Notes: generated by a model not told the origin, from the sequence alone. Positions 1-8,553 are shown, counted from the stretch's first letter. The stretch is 64,000 nucleotides of DNA from Rhizobium leucaenae USDA 9039 (GCF_000426285.1 NZ_AUFB01000009.1:62001-126000), one strand, 5' to 3'. Numbers and translations are program-made.

Positions 1-109
1 GACCGAGCATGGCAAAGAATTCACCGGACGCGATCTCCAGATCGACGCGGTCAACGGCGCGGATCTGGCCGAAATGGCGCGATACCTGCTGGAAACGAAC
101 GGCAGTCAT
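1..109 (-). CDS. ABC transporter ATP-binding protein, polyamine type (N-terminus only)
   Basis: The gene starts with ATG at 109 and runs off the left edge, so only about 36 residues are visible. They begin MTAVRFQQVSRHFGQIRAVD and continue to GEFFAMLG, the beta-strand that leads into a Walker A motif just outside the window. This N-terminus is typical of the PotA/spermidine-putrescine group of ABC ATPases. It lies downstream of, and on the same strand as, a PotD-like binding protein, so it should energise that uptake system at the inner membrane. Substrate specificity cannot be read from this fragment. Confidence 0.8.
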   Translation of the reverse strand, partial: MTAVRFQQVSRHFGQIRAVDRVDLEIASGEFFAMLG

Positions 110-186
110 GGGATGCTCCCGGGTATGCGGAGGTGAAGGGCATATCGTTTCGTCGCGCCTCTCCGTTTGGAAGAGGCTCGACGAGG

Positions 187-219
187 CGATGAGGGGCGTC
201 GGATTCGGGCCCCTCATCG
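187..219 (-). terminator. Intra-operon hairpin between binding-protein and ATPase genes
   Basis: An inverted repeat with perfect 11-bp arms (187-197 CGATGAGGGGC and 209-219 GCCCCTCATCG) and an 11-base loop lies in the 166-base gap between the two ABC genes. No strong T-run follows on the minus strand. It is more likely an attenuating or mRNA-stabilising hairpin that keeps the binding protein more abundant than the ATPase than a full terminator. Confidence 0.5.
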
Positions 220-275
220 TCCCGATGCGATCGCACTCTTTAGGCTGTAGAGGCGGTCGCCATGATCGGCGTGAA

Positions 276-1436
276 CTATCTGCCCCCAATCACGCCGATA
301 TAGTCTGAAACCCAGCGATGGTAGGGCACGCATTCGCTCTCGGTCGTGCACTTGGCGACCGGGGTTTTCCAGAACTTGATCTTGTCGAAATGGTCGTAGC
401 CGTTGGTGGCGCAGCCGCTGTCGGTCAGAAGCTCGTCGCCCTTGCAGGCGGCCGGAACCGAGGGCACGGCGCCGAACCAGGCGGCGGCATCACCCTGGAC
501 CTTCGCCTGCAGCGGATGTTCCATCCACATATGGGCGCAGTTCGGATGCTCGCTGTCGGCATGCAGCATGGTGGTGTCGGCCCATCCGGTCGTGCCTTCG
601 TCCGGGAAGGTCGAGCCGATCTTCTGCTTGTCCGCCTGCAGCAGGTTCACCTGGAAGGGCCAAGAGCCGGAGGCGACGACGCCTTCGTTCTTGAAGTCAT
701 CCGTCTGGATCATCGCATCGTGCCAATAGCGGCTGACGAGCTTGCGCTGGCCGCGCAGAAGGTCGAGAGCGGCCTTGTACTGATCTTCGTTGAGTTCGTA
801 GGGGTCCTTGATGCCGAGTTCCGGCTTGTGGGCCATCAGATAGAGCGCAGCATCGGCGATATAGATCGGGCCGTCATAGGCCTGCACGCGACCCTTGTTG
901 GACTTGCCGTCCGGCAGGGTCATTTCCTCGAAGACGACATTCCAGCTCTTGGGTGCTTGATCCTTGAAAGCGTCGGTGTTGTACATCAGCACGTTCGGTC
1001 CCCAGAGATAGGGCACGCCGTAGTGGACACCGTTGACCGTATGCCACGGGGCATTTTTCAGACGTTCATCAAGATTTTTCCAGCTCGGGATCAGATCGGT
1101 GTTGATCGGCTGGACGCGCTTGCCGGCAACGAGGCGCAGCGACGCATCGCCTGAGGCGGTCACGAGATCGAAGCCGCCTTCATTCATCAGCGCCACCATT
1201 TCGTCGGAGGTGGCCGCGGTCTTGACGCTGACCTTGCAGCCGGTGTCCTTCTCGAATTGGGTGACCCAGTCGTAGTTCTTGTCGCTCTCACCGCGCTCGA
1301 TATAGCCGGACCAAGCAACGATGCTGACGGCACCTTCGCCTTTGCCGAGCGTCTTCAGCGGCTCAGCGGCAATGACCTGCGTGGCGAAACCTAAACATGC
1401 GAGCGCTGCCGTGCATGATTTCAGCAGATGCTTCAT
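276..1436 (-). CDS. ABC transporter periplasmic binding protein, spermidine/putrescine (PotD/PotF) type
   Basis: A 386-residue protein. The reading frame is open further upstream, but the start at 1436 gives a clean signal peptide (MKHLLKSCTAALACLGFATQ followed by VIAA-E) and a mature length normal for PotD/PotF-like proteins. Landmarks include VSIVAWSGYIERG near the mature N-terminus, VPYLWGPNVLMYN in the middle and a C-terminal YHRWVSDYIGV. Cysteines (KDTGC, NCAHMW, VPAACK, DSGC, KCTTESEC) could form disulfides. It should bind a polyamine or related cationic amine in the periplasm. The gene follows a LysR gene and precedes the ATPase gene; no permease lies within the window. The exact ligand is inferred from family only. 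Confidence 0.85.
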   Translation of the reverse strand: MKHLLKSCTAALACLGFATQVIAAEPLKTLGKGEGAVSIVAWSGYIERGESDKNYDWVTQFEKDTGCKVSVKTAATSDEMVALMNEGGFDLVTASGDASLRLVAGKRVQPINTDLIPSWKNLDERLKNAPWHTVNGVHYGVPYLWGPNVLMYNTDAFKDQAPKSWNVVFEEMTLPDGKSNKGRVQAYDGPIYIADAALYLMAHKPELGIKDPYELNEDQYKAALDLLRGQRKLVSRYWHDAMIQTDDFKNEGVVASGSWPFQVNLLQADKQKIGSTFPDEGTTGWADTTMLHADSEHPNCAHMWMEHPLQAKVQGDAAAWFGAVPSVPAACKGDELLTDSGCATNGYDHFDKIKFWKTPVAKCTTESECVPYHRWVSDYIGVIGGR

Positions 1437-1551
1437 CAAACTCTCCCGGTTCTTGAGCCAGTTGGTATCGGAGCCAGTTCCTGGCGTTTTGTTCCCGGAG
1501 AAAAGGTGACGCGATTTTGCCGTATTCGCAAATTCATTTATCAGAAAGGCG

Positions 1552-1570
1552 ATATCGGAATTTCCGATAT
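1552..1570. promoter_or_regulatory. Perfect dyad, probable LysR-type operator
   Basis: ATATCGGAA-T-TTCCGATAT is a perfect 9-bp dyad around a single central base and contains the LysR-type T-N11-A pattern. It lies between the lysR stop codon (1583) and the binding-protein start (1436), on the promoter side of the ABC gene. The neighbouring LysR protein is the obvious candidate ligand; this is inferred from position and symmetry. Confidence 0.6.
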
Positions 1571-1582
1571 ATGCGTGCAGAT

Positions 1583-2491
1583 TTACCGCTGACGGCCCGA
1601 ACGCATGGCTTCGGCTATGCCGACGAAATCGCGGGCGGCCTGCGGCAGGCTGGAACCCTTGCGCCAGACCATGCCGACTTGCACGACCGGTAGAGAGCCC
1701 GAGACGTCGCGGCTTTCGATACGGTCGCCTTCCAGAGACCAGGGGCGGTAGACAAGGTCCGGCAGCAGCGCAACGCCGGCACCCGTGGCGACCAAGCTGC
1801 GCACCGCCTCGACGGAGCGGGTGCGGAAGGCGACATGCGGGCGGGCGCCGAGCGCTGTCAGCAGCTTGCCGGTATTCTCCTCGATCTCGTCGATGGTCAG
1901 CATGATCAGCGGTTCGCGGGTGATGTCTGCGACGCTGATGATATCGGCGGAGACCAGGGGGTGGCCCATGGGCAGCCACAGACGATAGGGCGAAGTCTCA
2001 AGGATTTCGGCTTGCAGCGCCATGCGGTCACGCAGGTTGGAAATGACCATGACGGCGACATCGAGTTCGCCGCCGACCAGCAGATGTTCGAGATAGCCGC
2101 CATTGTCCTCGATAGCGCTGACCTCGACGCCGGGGCAGGCGCGACGATAGCGCGCCAGGAGATCGGAGAGCACATAACCGGCGACGAGCGAGGTGACCCC
2201 GATGTTCAACGTGCCGCCGGCCTCATTCTGCTGGCTGGAAAAACTGGTGCGCGCGTCGGAAACGGTCGCGAGGATTTTTGTGGCGTGGCGCAGGAACTGG
2301 TGGCCGTTATGGGTGATGGCGAGGCCGCGCGGATGGCGGTCGAAAAGCTCGACGCCAAGGTCGCTTTCCAGCTCTTTCAGGGCTTCGGTGACAGAGGATT
2401 GCGAGATCGACAGGTTCTGCGCCGCGCGGGTAATGGAGCCCTGTTCCGCCACGGCGACGAAATATTGAAGCTGTCTCAAAGTGAAGGCCAT
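1583..2491 (-). CDS. LysR-family transcriptional regulator
   Basis: 302 residues. The N-terminal winged helix-turn-helix is clear: LRQLQYFVAVAEQGSITRAA, then LSISQSSVTEALKELESDLG and LFDRHPRGLAIT (about residues 4-65). The C-terminal co-inducer-binding domain starts near LNIGVTSLVAGYVL (about 95-290). It is encoded directly upstream of, and in the same direction as, the polyamine-type ABC genes, with a dyad operator in the gap. That makes it the likely regulator of that uptake system. The inducer is unknown. Confidence 0.9.
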   Translation of the reverse strand: MAFTLRQLQYFVAVAEQGSITRAAQNLSISQSSVTEALKELESDLGVELFDRHPRGLAITHNGHQFLRHATKILATVSDARTSFSSQQNEAGGTLNIGVTSLVAGYVLSDLLARYRRACPGVEVSAIEDNGGYLEHLLVGGELDVAVMVISNLRDRMALQAEILETSPYRLWLPMGHPLVSADIISVADITREPLIMLTIDEIEENTGKLLTALGARPHVAFRTRSVEAVRSLVATGAGVALLPDLVYRPWSLEGDRIESRDVSGSLPVVQVGMVWRKGSSLPQAARDFVGIAEAMRSGRQR

Positions 2492-2684
2492 ACGCGGTTA
2501 GAGCATGGGTATGCCGTGCAAGGCAAGAACCGGCATCGTTCTGAAAGGCTTGGACCTTTTTTGGTAACGGAAATGCGGGCGAGGCAAGATTCATCTCTTC
2601 TTTAAGTATTCCGAAACGCGATATCCCTAACGTGAGAGTTGATCATTTTGTCGCGTTGGAGTGCTTTATGGTGGAGCAGTTGGG

Positions 2685-3533
2685 GTGAGCGCCTTACTGC
2701 ACATTTTCCGGCCGTCCCGGAAGCTTGTCGCCATTATCGGCGGAGTGGCCTTGTTGATAGGCTGCTCCGGCGTCTTCGCGCTTTATATCGGCAAAGACAG
2801 ACTTCTGGGTCTTGCCTCGGCTTCGCCGAACGGCCTGACATGCAGCGATGTCAATCTCGTTACCATCCGTAAGGAGAACCGGCTCTGGGTGCGCAAATAT
2901 ATCCGCACCGATCCGACCGACGGACTGACGCGCGTCAGAACGGCGCTTCGTGTCGCCAAAGCCGTGTACGATGAACAAAAGCCGGATCTCGTTCAGGTCG
3001 TCGTCCTCGACAGGAACGGTCCGACATTACGCTCCGATATTCGCGGCCGGGCGCTGGGGGCCGATGTCGTCTACGTCCCGCATCCCGACAAGGTCGCCGA
3101 TGGTGCTGCCGAGGAGCCGGTGACGGCGCGCTACTATAATGGCGGCGCGAGCGCCCAAGGTCTGTTTTATGGCGAACAGATCAACATGCTGCCCAAGGAT
3201 ATCGATGACGCGCTGGCGGCGCTTCAGGATCATAGCGACTGCGATAACCCGCTCTCGGCTGACAGCGAGGCAGGCGGCAGCGCCAAAAAAGACAAACAGA
3301 AAGCCGCCGAAGCCGCCGAACAGAAAGCCGTCGCCCGCGAGGAAAAAGAGGACGCGCCCGCGACGCCTCCGGAGCAGAACCCTCCCGCGTCCAGAAGCAG
3401 TCTCCCGCCTGAGGGAAGCAATACCGGCAGCTTCATTGGCGTCGACGCCACCGAACCAAATGCGGCACCATCGCCGGGCCTAGACCCGACGATGACAGGC
3501 GCCAGCAATCGGCGGTCGCCAGTCACTAATTGA
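2685..3533 (+). CDS. Conserved hypothetical protein, membrane-anchored
   Basis: Not assigned to a known family. GTG at 2685 is preferred (282 residues) because GGAG at 2673-2676 is well spaced from it; an in-frame GTG at 2661 would add eight residues. One hydrophobic segment near the N-terminus (KLVAIIGGVALLIGCSGVFA) is either a signal anchor or, through LIGC, a lipobox. A globular part of about 160 residues follows (DLVQVVVLDRNGP, ADVVYVPHPDKV, ARYYNGGASAQGLFYGEQI). The tail of about 90 residues is rich in Ala, Lys, Glu and Pro and probably disordered. The domain probably faces the periplasm. It is convergent with the next gene. Confidence 0.65.
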   Translation: MSALLHIFRPSRKLVAIIGGVALLIGCSGVFALYIGKDRLLGLASASPNGLTCSDVNLVTIRKENRLWVRKYIRTDPTDGLTRVRTALRVAKAVYDEQKPDLVQVVVLDRNGPTLRSDIRGRALGADVVYVPHPDKVADGAAEEPVTARYYNGGASAQGLFYGEQINMLPKDIDDALAALQDHSDCDNPLSADSEAGGSAKKDKQKAAEAAEQKAVAREEKEDAPATPPEQNPPASRSSLPPEGSNTGSFIGVDATEPNAAPSPGLDPTMTGASNRRSPVTN

Positions 3534-3572
3534 GGGTGGGGTCCTTGGCCTTGCGGAGACCAAGGAATTCCG

Positions 3573-3857
3573 TCAATCCGCCAGATGTTTCTCGCCAATG
3601 GCCTGATAGAGCGCAAACAATGCTTCGTGGACTTCACCGGCAAGACGGTAGAATTCCGGATTGGCGAGAATGGCGGGGTGCTGCAGCAGATGATCGTCGG
3701 TCATGTCGAGCATGAGCGAGGTCGTGTGCATCACCTCATGGCAGCCGAATGTGCCCGGCGCGAATTGCGTCAGATCGACATCGCCGATTTCGGCAAGATC
3801 GGCGAGGCGCTGCTGCTCGTGATCGGTATCCGTGGTCGGGTTTTCTATCTCGGTCAT
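3573..3857 (-). CDS. Small conserved hypothetical protein, His/Asp-rich
   Basis: 94 residues starting at ATG 3857, with AGAGGC upstream as a ribosome binding site. The frame stays open further upstream but that part overlaps a terminator-like region. The protein is acidic (MTEIENPTTDTDHEQQRLAD), with a GTFGCHEVMHTTSLMLDMTD segment followed by helices ending YQAIGEKHLAD. No signal peptide or membrane segment is visible, so it is presumably cytoplasmic. It resembles short uncharacterised proteins seen in rhizobia, but I cannot name a family or function. Confidence 0.6.
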   Translation of the reverse strand: MTEIENPTTDTDHEQQRLADLAEIGDVDLTQFAPGTFGCHEVMHTTSLMLDMTDDHLLQHPAILANPEFYRLAGEVHEALFALYQAIGEKHLAD

Positions 3858-3938
3858 TGTCGTGCCTCTTGTTTCGGGAAGGCGAGGATTCGCTGCCTTG
3901 GCGGCACTTATACGCAATCCACAAGCAATGGCTCAACG

Positions 3939-3970
3939 AAAAAAGGCCGCCGTGACTGAGCGCGGCGGCC
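3939..3970 (-). terminator. Rho-independent terminator of lysS
   Basis: On the minus strand GGCCGCCG and CGGCGGCC (3963-3970 and 3945-3952) form an 8-bp GC stem followed by a run of six T (complement of the A-run at 3939-3944). It lies 22 bases after the lysS stop codon. Confidence 0.85.
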
Positions 3971-3991
3971 CTTCGTCTGTGCGGAGCCGTT

Positions 3992-5488
3992 TTAGTCCGC
4001 CTTGCTGCGCCGCGCCGGGAACAGGATGATGTCGCGGATCGATGCGGAGTTGGTGAGCAGCATGATGAGGCGGTCGACGCCGATGCCGAGGCCACCCGCG
4101 GGGGGCATGCCCTGATCGATGGCGTCGAGGAATTCCTCGTCCAGTTCCTTCTGCTTCTCGCCGCGGGCATGAGCCTGTTCGAGCTGTTCGACCATGCGGG
4201 CGCGCTGTTCTTCCGGATCGTTGAGTTCCGAGAAGGCGTTGCCGAGTTCCCAGGTGTTGCAATAGGTCTCAAAGCGTTCGACAAGGCGCGGTTCGCCCGG
4301 CACTTCCTTGGCGAAGGGCGAGATGTCCTTCGGGAAATGTGTAACGTGTGCCGGCTGGATCAGCGTGCCCTCTACCTTCTCTTCGAAGATGAAGGCGAGG
4401 CATTCACCCCAGGTGGCGTCCTTCTCGACGGCAAAGCCGGCAGCCTTGGCGGCGGCGCGGGCTTCCTCATCGGTCTTGATCGCCAGGAAGTCGATACCGG
4501 TCGCTTCCTTGACGGCATCGGGCATCGGCACGCGGCGGAATGGGCCTTTGAAGGAGATCTGCTTGTCGCCGAAAGCGAATTCGGTGGTGCCGTGGATTGA
4601 CATCGCCAGCGTCGAGAACAGGCGTTCCACGAGATCCATCATGTCCTCGTAGTCGGCATAGGCCCAGTAGCATTCCATCATGGTGAATTCTGGATTGTGC
4701 CGGGTAGAGACGCCTTCGTTGCGGAAGTTGCGGTTAATCTCGAACACCTTGTCCGCGAGGGCCGAAACCAGCGTGCGCTTCAGGAACAGTTCCGGCGCGA
4801 TGCGCAAGTACATGTCGAGCTTCAGCGTGTTGTGATGCGTCTTGAATGGCTCGGCCGTGGCACCGCCATAGACCGAATGCAGCATCGGCGTTTCGACTTC
4901 CATGAAGCCGTCAGTCTCCATGAAGCGGCGGATGCCCGAGACGATGCGGCTGCGCTGCTGGAAGCGGAGTTTCGATTCCTCGTTGGTCATGATGTCGAGA
5001 TGGCGCTTACGGTAGCGCAGCTCGATGTCGGACAGGCCATGCCACTTTTCCGGCATCGGCAGCAGCGACTTGGTCAGCATGGTGATTTGCTGGGCATTGA
5101 TCGTCAGCTCGCCGCGCTTGGTGCGGCGCACGACGCCGGTTACGCCGATGATGTCGCCAATATCGATCATCGGCAGCAGGGCGCGGGCCTCTTCGCCGGT
5201 CACGTCCTTGTGGCTGAAGATCTGGATCTTGCCCGACGCATCATGGATGTCCATGAACATCCCGGAATTGCGGGAGGAATAGACGCGGCCGGCGACCGTG
5301 ACGACGTCGCCCGTTTCGGTATCCGGCTCCAGGCCCTCGTATTTTGCAGCCAGCTCGGCGTTGGTCAGCGTCCGATGGAAGTGGGCCGGATAGACGTCGC
5401 CGATCTGCTCGCGCAAGAGCTTCAGCTTCTGGCGGCGGACCTCCGTTGCGTCGGAGGAGAGGGCGGATGCTTCGGTCTTGTCGTTCAT
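3992..5488 (-). CDS. lysS: Lysyl-tRNA synthetase, class II
   Basis: 498 residues from ATG 5488 (MNDKTEASALSS...); upstream in-frame codons would reach into the spacer after gltX. The N-terminal OB-fold anticodon-binding domain (about 55-150) contains VAGRVYSSRNSGMFMDIHD. The class II catalytic core shows motif 1 around the ETPML segment, motif 2 as EINRNFRNEG, and motif 3 as GIGVDRLIMLL near the C-terminus. It charges tRNA-Lys in the cytoplasm. It starts 16 bases after gltX, so the two synthetases are very probably co-transcribed. Some alphaproteobacteria use a class I LysRS instead; this one is plainly class II. Confidence 0.97.
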   Translation of the reverse strand: MNDKTEASALSSDATEVRRQKLKLLREQIGDVYPAHFHRTLTNAELAAKYEGLEPDTETGDVVTVAGRVYSSRNSGMFMDIHDASGKIQIFSHKDVTGEEARALLPMIDIGDIIGVTGVVRRTKRGELTINAQQITMLTKSLLPMPEKWHGLSDIELRYRKRHLDIMTNEESKLRFQQRSRIVSGIRRFMETDGFMEVETPMLHSVYGGATAEPFKTHHNTLKLDMYLRIAPELFLKRTLVSALADKVFEINRNFRNEGVSTRHNPEFTMMECYWAYADYEDMMDLVERLFSTLAMSIHGTTEFAFGDKQISFKGPFRRVPMPDAVKEATGIDFLAIKTDEEARAAAKAAGFAVEKDATWGECLAFIFEEKVEGTLIQPAHVTHFPKDISPFAKEVPGEPRLVERFETYCNTWELGNAFSELNDPEEQRARMVEQLEQAHARGEKQKELDEEFLDAIDQGMPPAGGLGIGVDRLIMLLTNSASIRDIILFPARRSKAD

Positions 5489-5504
5489 GGGTTTTTCGTC
5501 CGGT

Positions 5505-6962
5505 TCAGTTCTTCGGGCCGACGAGGGTCGCAACGGTCTGGGCGGCAAGTTTCAGCCGCTGGCGCACAACGGAGCGGCCGAGGATCGCCATGCTGTCGAA
5601 GAGCGGCAGAGAGCGCGACGAGCCCGAGACGGCCACGAAGAGCGGAGCGACCACGACCTTCAGCTTCTTGCCCATGCGGTCGGCGATGGCGCGCAGTTCG
5701 GCTTCGATCGTCTCGACATTCCATTCGAGGATCTTTTCGAGATCCGGCTGCACCGTGTTCAGGATTTCCAGCAGCTCTTCCGGCGTCGACTTGATCTTGG
5801 CGAATGCCGAGGGATCGAGGTTGAGCTCGGACTTGAACAGGAAGCCGGTCAGATCGGGCAGTTCGCCAAGCTTGGAGATGCGCGACTGCGACAGCTTCAG
5901 GCCTTCCTTCAACCGGCTGTTTTCCATCGCCCAGGTGAGCACCCGATGCTGGAACTCTTCTTCAGAGAGCTTCTCGCGAATCCAGCGGCCGTTCAGCCAG
6001 TCGAGCTTCTGGATATCGAAGATCGCGCCGGCCTTCGAGAGGTTTTCCGGATCGAACTTTTCGGTAAGCTCGTCCATGGTCAGCAGTTCCTCGCCCTCGG
6101 CGATCTGAATGAAGAACAGGCCGAGGAAGTTCATCAGCGCCTCGGGAATATAGCCGAGCGCGGTGTAGTAGGAGATCGACGTCGGGTTCTTGCGCTTCGA
6201 CAGCTTCGACTTGTCGGCATTGCGCATCAACGACAGGTGCATGAACTGCGGCGGCTCGAGGCCGAGATACAGATAGATCAGAATGTGCTTCGGCACCGAG
6301 GCGAGCCACTCCTCGCCGCGCGCCACATGGGTGATCTTCATCAGATGGTCGTCGACGACATTGGCCATATGGTAGGTCGGCATGCCGTCGGCCTTGAGCA
6401 GAACCTGCATGTCTACCGCATCCCACGGGATTTCGACATCGCCATAGACGCCGTCATGGAACTTGCAGGAGCCTTCGGTCGGGATCTTCATGCGCACGAC
6501 ATGCGGCTCGCCGGCGGCAACGCGCGTGGAGACTTCCTCGGCCGTGAGGTTCAGACAGTGTCCGTCATATTTCGGCGGCAGGCCGGCGGCGCGCTGGGCT
6601 TCGCGCATCTTTTCCAGGCGCTCCGGCGTGCAGAAGCAGCGGAAACCGTGGCCGGCGTCGACGATCTTCTCGACGAAGGGCCTGTATATGTCCTTGCGGT
6701 CGCTCTGGCGATAGGGACCATAGGGACCGCCGATGTCGGGTCCTTCAGACCATTTCAGGCCGCACCATTTCAGTGCGTCGAGCACCTTGGTTTCGAATTC
6801 CGGGGTCGAGCGTGTTGCGTCGGTGTCTTCGATGCGCAGGATGAACTCACCGCCATGCTTCTTGGCGAAGAGATAATTGAACAGCGCGATGTAGGCGGTG
6901 CCGACATGCGGCTCACCAGTCGGGGAGGGTGCGATGCGGACGCGAACGCCTGATGTTGTCAT
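5505..6962 (-). CDS. gltX: Glutamyl-tRNA synthetase
   Basis: 485 residues, class I synthetase. The HIGH-region is RIAPSPTGEPHVGTAYIAL (about residues 9-27) and the KMSKS-region is KLSKRKNP (about 255). The Rossmann catalytic domain is followed by the all-helical anticodon-binding domain typical of bacterial GltX. It charges tRNA-Glu; in rhizobia, which lack GlnRS, GluRS is also known to mischarge tRNA-Gln for later transamidation by GatCAB. It is the first gene of a two-gene unit with lysS. Confidence 0.97.
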   Translation of the reverse strand: MTTSGVRVRIAPSPTGEPHVGTAYIALFNYLFAKKHGGEFILRIEDTDATRSTPEFETKVLDALKWCGLKWSEGPDIGGPYGPYRQSDRKDIYRPFVEKIVDAGHGFRCFCTPERLEKMREAQRAAGLPPKYDGHCLNLTAEEVSTRVAAGEPHVVRMKIPTEGSCKFHDGVYGDVEIPWDAVDMQVLLKADGMPTYHMANVVDDHLMKITHVARGEEWLASVPKHILIYLYLGLEPPQFMHLSLMRNADKSKLSKRKNPTSISYYTALGYIPEALMNFLGLFFIQIAEGEELLTMDELTEKFDPENLSKAGAIFDIQKLDWLNGRWIREKLSEEEFQHRVLTWAMENSRLKEGLKLSQSRISKLGELPDLTGFLFKSELNLDPSAFAKIKSTPEELLEILNTVQPDLEKILEWNVETIEAELRAIADRMGKKLKVVVAPLFVAVSGSSRSLPLFDSMAILGRSVVRQRLKLAAQTVATLVGPKN

Positions 6963-7325
6963 CTTGTTTGCCCGTCAGAGAAAGCCAGGCCGCTGCTTGG
7001 GATAAGCGCCGCCCGGCTGGAGATGTTTATCTGGATCAGGAAACCGGCCGGAAAAGGGCGTCTTGCCGCTTCAATCCTGCGTTTTCCGTTTGGCAGGCCT
7101 TAGGCCATATTCAAGGGGTAACGTCAAGGGAAACTGCGCCGCGGGATTGCCTGGGCAGAGGTGCCGAGCTTGCGTCGCCTCGATTCGAGCCGACCTCTCA
7201 ATTTTCACCAGGCATTTTTACCCTTCATAATACCAGGGGGATAAAAGCAGATCATTCGTCGAATTCTTTTGCAATTTTCGCGGCAGTGGCGACATAGGTC
7301 TCCAATCGTTCACCGCGAGGAAAAA
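6963..7325. other. Intergenic gap between gltX and the small secreted-protein gene
   Basis: This 363-base gap lies between divergent genes and must hold both promoters. I see no convincing gene, tRNA or strong dyad. The only notable element is a 17-mer at 7051-7067 that recurs at 63033-63049. Confidence 0.5.
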
Positions 7326-7736
7326 ATGAAGAAGCTGGTTTTGAGTTTCATGTTGGCGGCCGCCCTATTTGACGCAGCAGCGGCACAATCGACAATAACC
7401 CGCGACGGCTCGGCACATCTGATCGAGTCCTATCGTGCCTATATAGGCAGCGATGATCTTTATAACTCCAAGGGAGAGCGTCTGACGCTGCCTTGGCAGA
7501 TCATCCGCCAGGATCGTGCGAATTATCATGCCTATCGCCGCCGTGATCGGGGTGACGAAGGCGACGGCTTTTTTTCGCTGGCATCCAATCGCCAGAAGTT
7601 GGAAGCCATGCTGGAAAGCGGCAATATCGTCGGTGATGCTGCCAACCTGATCGCTCGCGGCAACGTCTGGGTCAAAGTCGATATTTACGGACGTGGTAAT
7701 GTCGGCGAGTCTGTCGACGTTCACGTCCAGGATTGA
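7326..7736 (+). CDS. Small secreted hypothetical protein
   Basis: 136 residues from ATG 7326, with GAGG five bases upstream (7317-7320). A signal peptide is evident (MKKLVLSFMLAAALFDAAAA-Q). The mature part is about 115 residues and polar, with ESYRAYIGSDDLYNSKGERL, PWQIIRQDRANYHAYRRRDR and a C-terminal beta-rich DIYGRGNVGESVDVHVQD. It is presumably periplasmic. No family name is recognised. It stands alone, convergent with the TerC-like gene. Confidence 0.7.
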   Translation: MKKLVLSFMLAAALFDAAAAQSTITRDGSAHLIESYRAYIGSDDLYNSKGERLTLPWQIIRQDRANYHAYRRRDRGDEGDGFFSLASNRQKLEAMLESGNIVGDAANLIARGNVWVKVDIYGRGNVGESVDVHVQD

Positions 7737-7769
7737 GCGCCGCGGCCACTTCGACCACGGATATTGCCG

Positions 7770-8513
7770 TCAATGGCCGCCGGATAGTCTTTTCCGGCGG
7801 TTCCGTGCCAGCATGTTGAGCACCTCGACTACGGCGGAGAAGGCCATGGCGGCGTAGACATAGCCCTTGGGAACATGGAAGCCCATGCCTTCGGCGATCA
7901 GCGTCGTGCCGATCATCAGGAGGAAGGCGAGCGCCAGCATGACGATCGTCGGGTTCTTTTCGATGAAGTTGGCAAGCGGCGTGGCGGCCACCAGCATGAC
8001 GGTGACTGCGGCGATGACGGCGATGAACATGATCGGCAGATGCGGCGTCATGCCGACGGCGGTGATGATGCTGTCGATCGAAAAGACGAGATCGAGCAAT
8101 AGGATCTGGCCGATGGCCGAGGCAAAGCCGGTCGTGGTCGATTTGGCGATGAAATCCTCGCCATGTTCCTGCGGATCGACATTGTGATGGATTTCCTTGG
8201 TCGCCTTCCAGACCAGGAACAGGCCGCCGCCGATCAGGATCATATCCTTCCAGGAGAAGCCCTGGCCGAAGACTTCGAAGACCGGCTGCGTGAGCTGCAC
8301 GATCCAGGCGACGGTGCCGAGGAGGGCAAGACGCATGATCAGGGCGAGGCCGATGCCGATCTTGCGTGCTTTTTCACGGTGTTCGACCGGCAGCTTGTTC
8401 GTCAGGATCGAAATGAAGATGAGGTTGTCGATACCAAGGACCACCTCCATGACGACGAGCGTGACAAGGGCAATCCATGCGCTCGGATCCTGCATCAAAC
8501 CAACAATGTCCAT
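7770..8513 (-). CDS. TerC-family integral membrane protein
   Basis: 247 residues with about seven hydrophobic segments. TerC-family acidic motifs in membrane segments are present: [15 protein letters not shown] near residue 23 and [16 protein letters not shown] near 140. TerC/Alx-type proteins of this class have been linked to manganese export and metal homeostasis, including at the time of membrane protein secretion. The C-terminal [10 protein letters not shown] is a basic tail. The gene is monocistronic and preceded by a strong hairpin in its leader. The ion transported is inferred from the family. Confidence 0.85.
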   Translation of the reverse strand: MDIVGLMQDPSAWIALVTLVVMEVVLGIDNLIFISILTNKLPVEHREKARKIGIGLALIMRLALLGTVAWIVQLTQPVFEVFGQGFSWKDMILIGGGLFLVWKATKEIHHNVDPQEHGEDFIAKSTTTGFASAIGQILLLDLVFSIDSIITAVGMTPHLPIMFIAVIAAVTVMLVAATPLANFIEKNPTIVMLALAFLLMIGTTLIAEGMGFHVPKGYVYAAMAFSAVVEVLNMLARNRRKRLSGGH

Positions 8514-8529
8514 CGACGAAATTTCCTCT

Positions 8530-8553
8530 GGTCAGCGTCTGCCGACGCTGACC
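8530..8553 (-). promoter_or_regulatory. Perfect hairpin in the terC-like leader, next to the ribosome binding site
   Basis: Read on the minus strand, GGTCAGCGTC-GGCA-GACGCTGACC is a perfect 10-bp stem with a 4-base loop. AGAGGAAAT, the probable ribosome binding site, follows directly, ahead of the ATG at 8513. The placement suggests control of translation or mRNA stability. TerC genes elsewhere often carry a manganese-sensing yybP-ykoY riboswitch, but its conserved core was not recognised here. Confidence 0.6.

Noticed and set aside
5478..6953. Long open frame (491 codons) on the plus strand opposite gltX
   Set aside because: It is the antisense shadow of gltX, which carries all synthetase motifs. 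The plus-strand translation is rich in Arg, His and Gly with no recognisable domain.
7170..7200. Segment CGATTCGAGCCG resembling a tRNA T-loop
   Set aside because: No acceptor stem, anticodon arm or CCA-adjacent pairing can be built around it.
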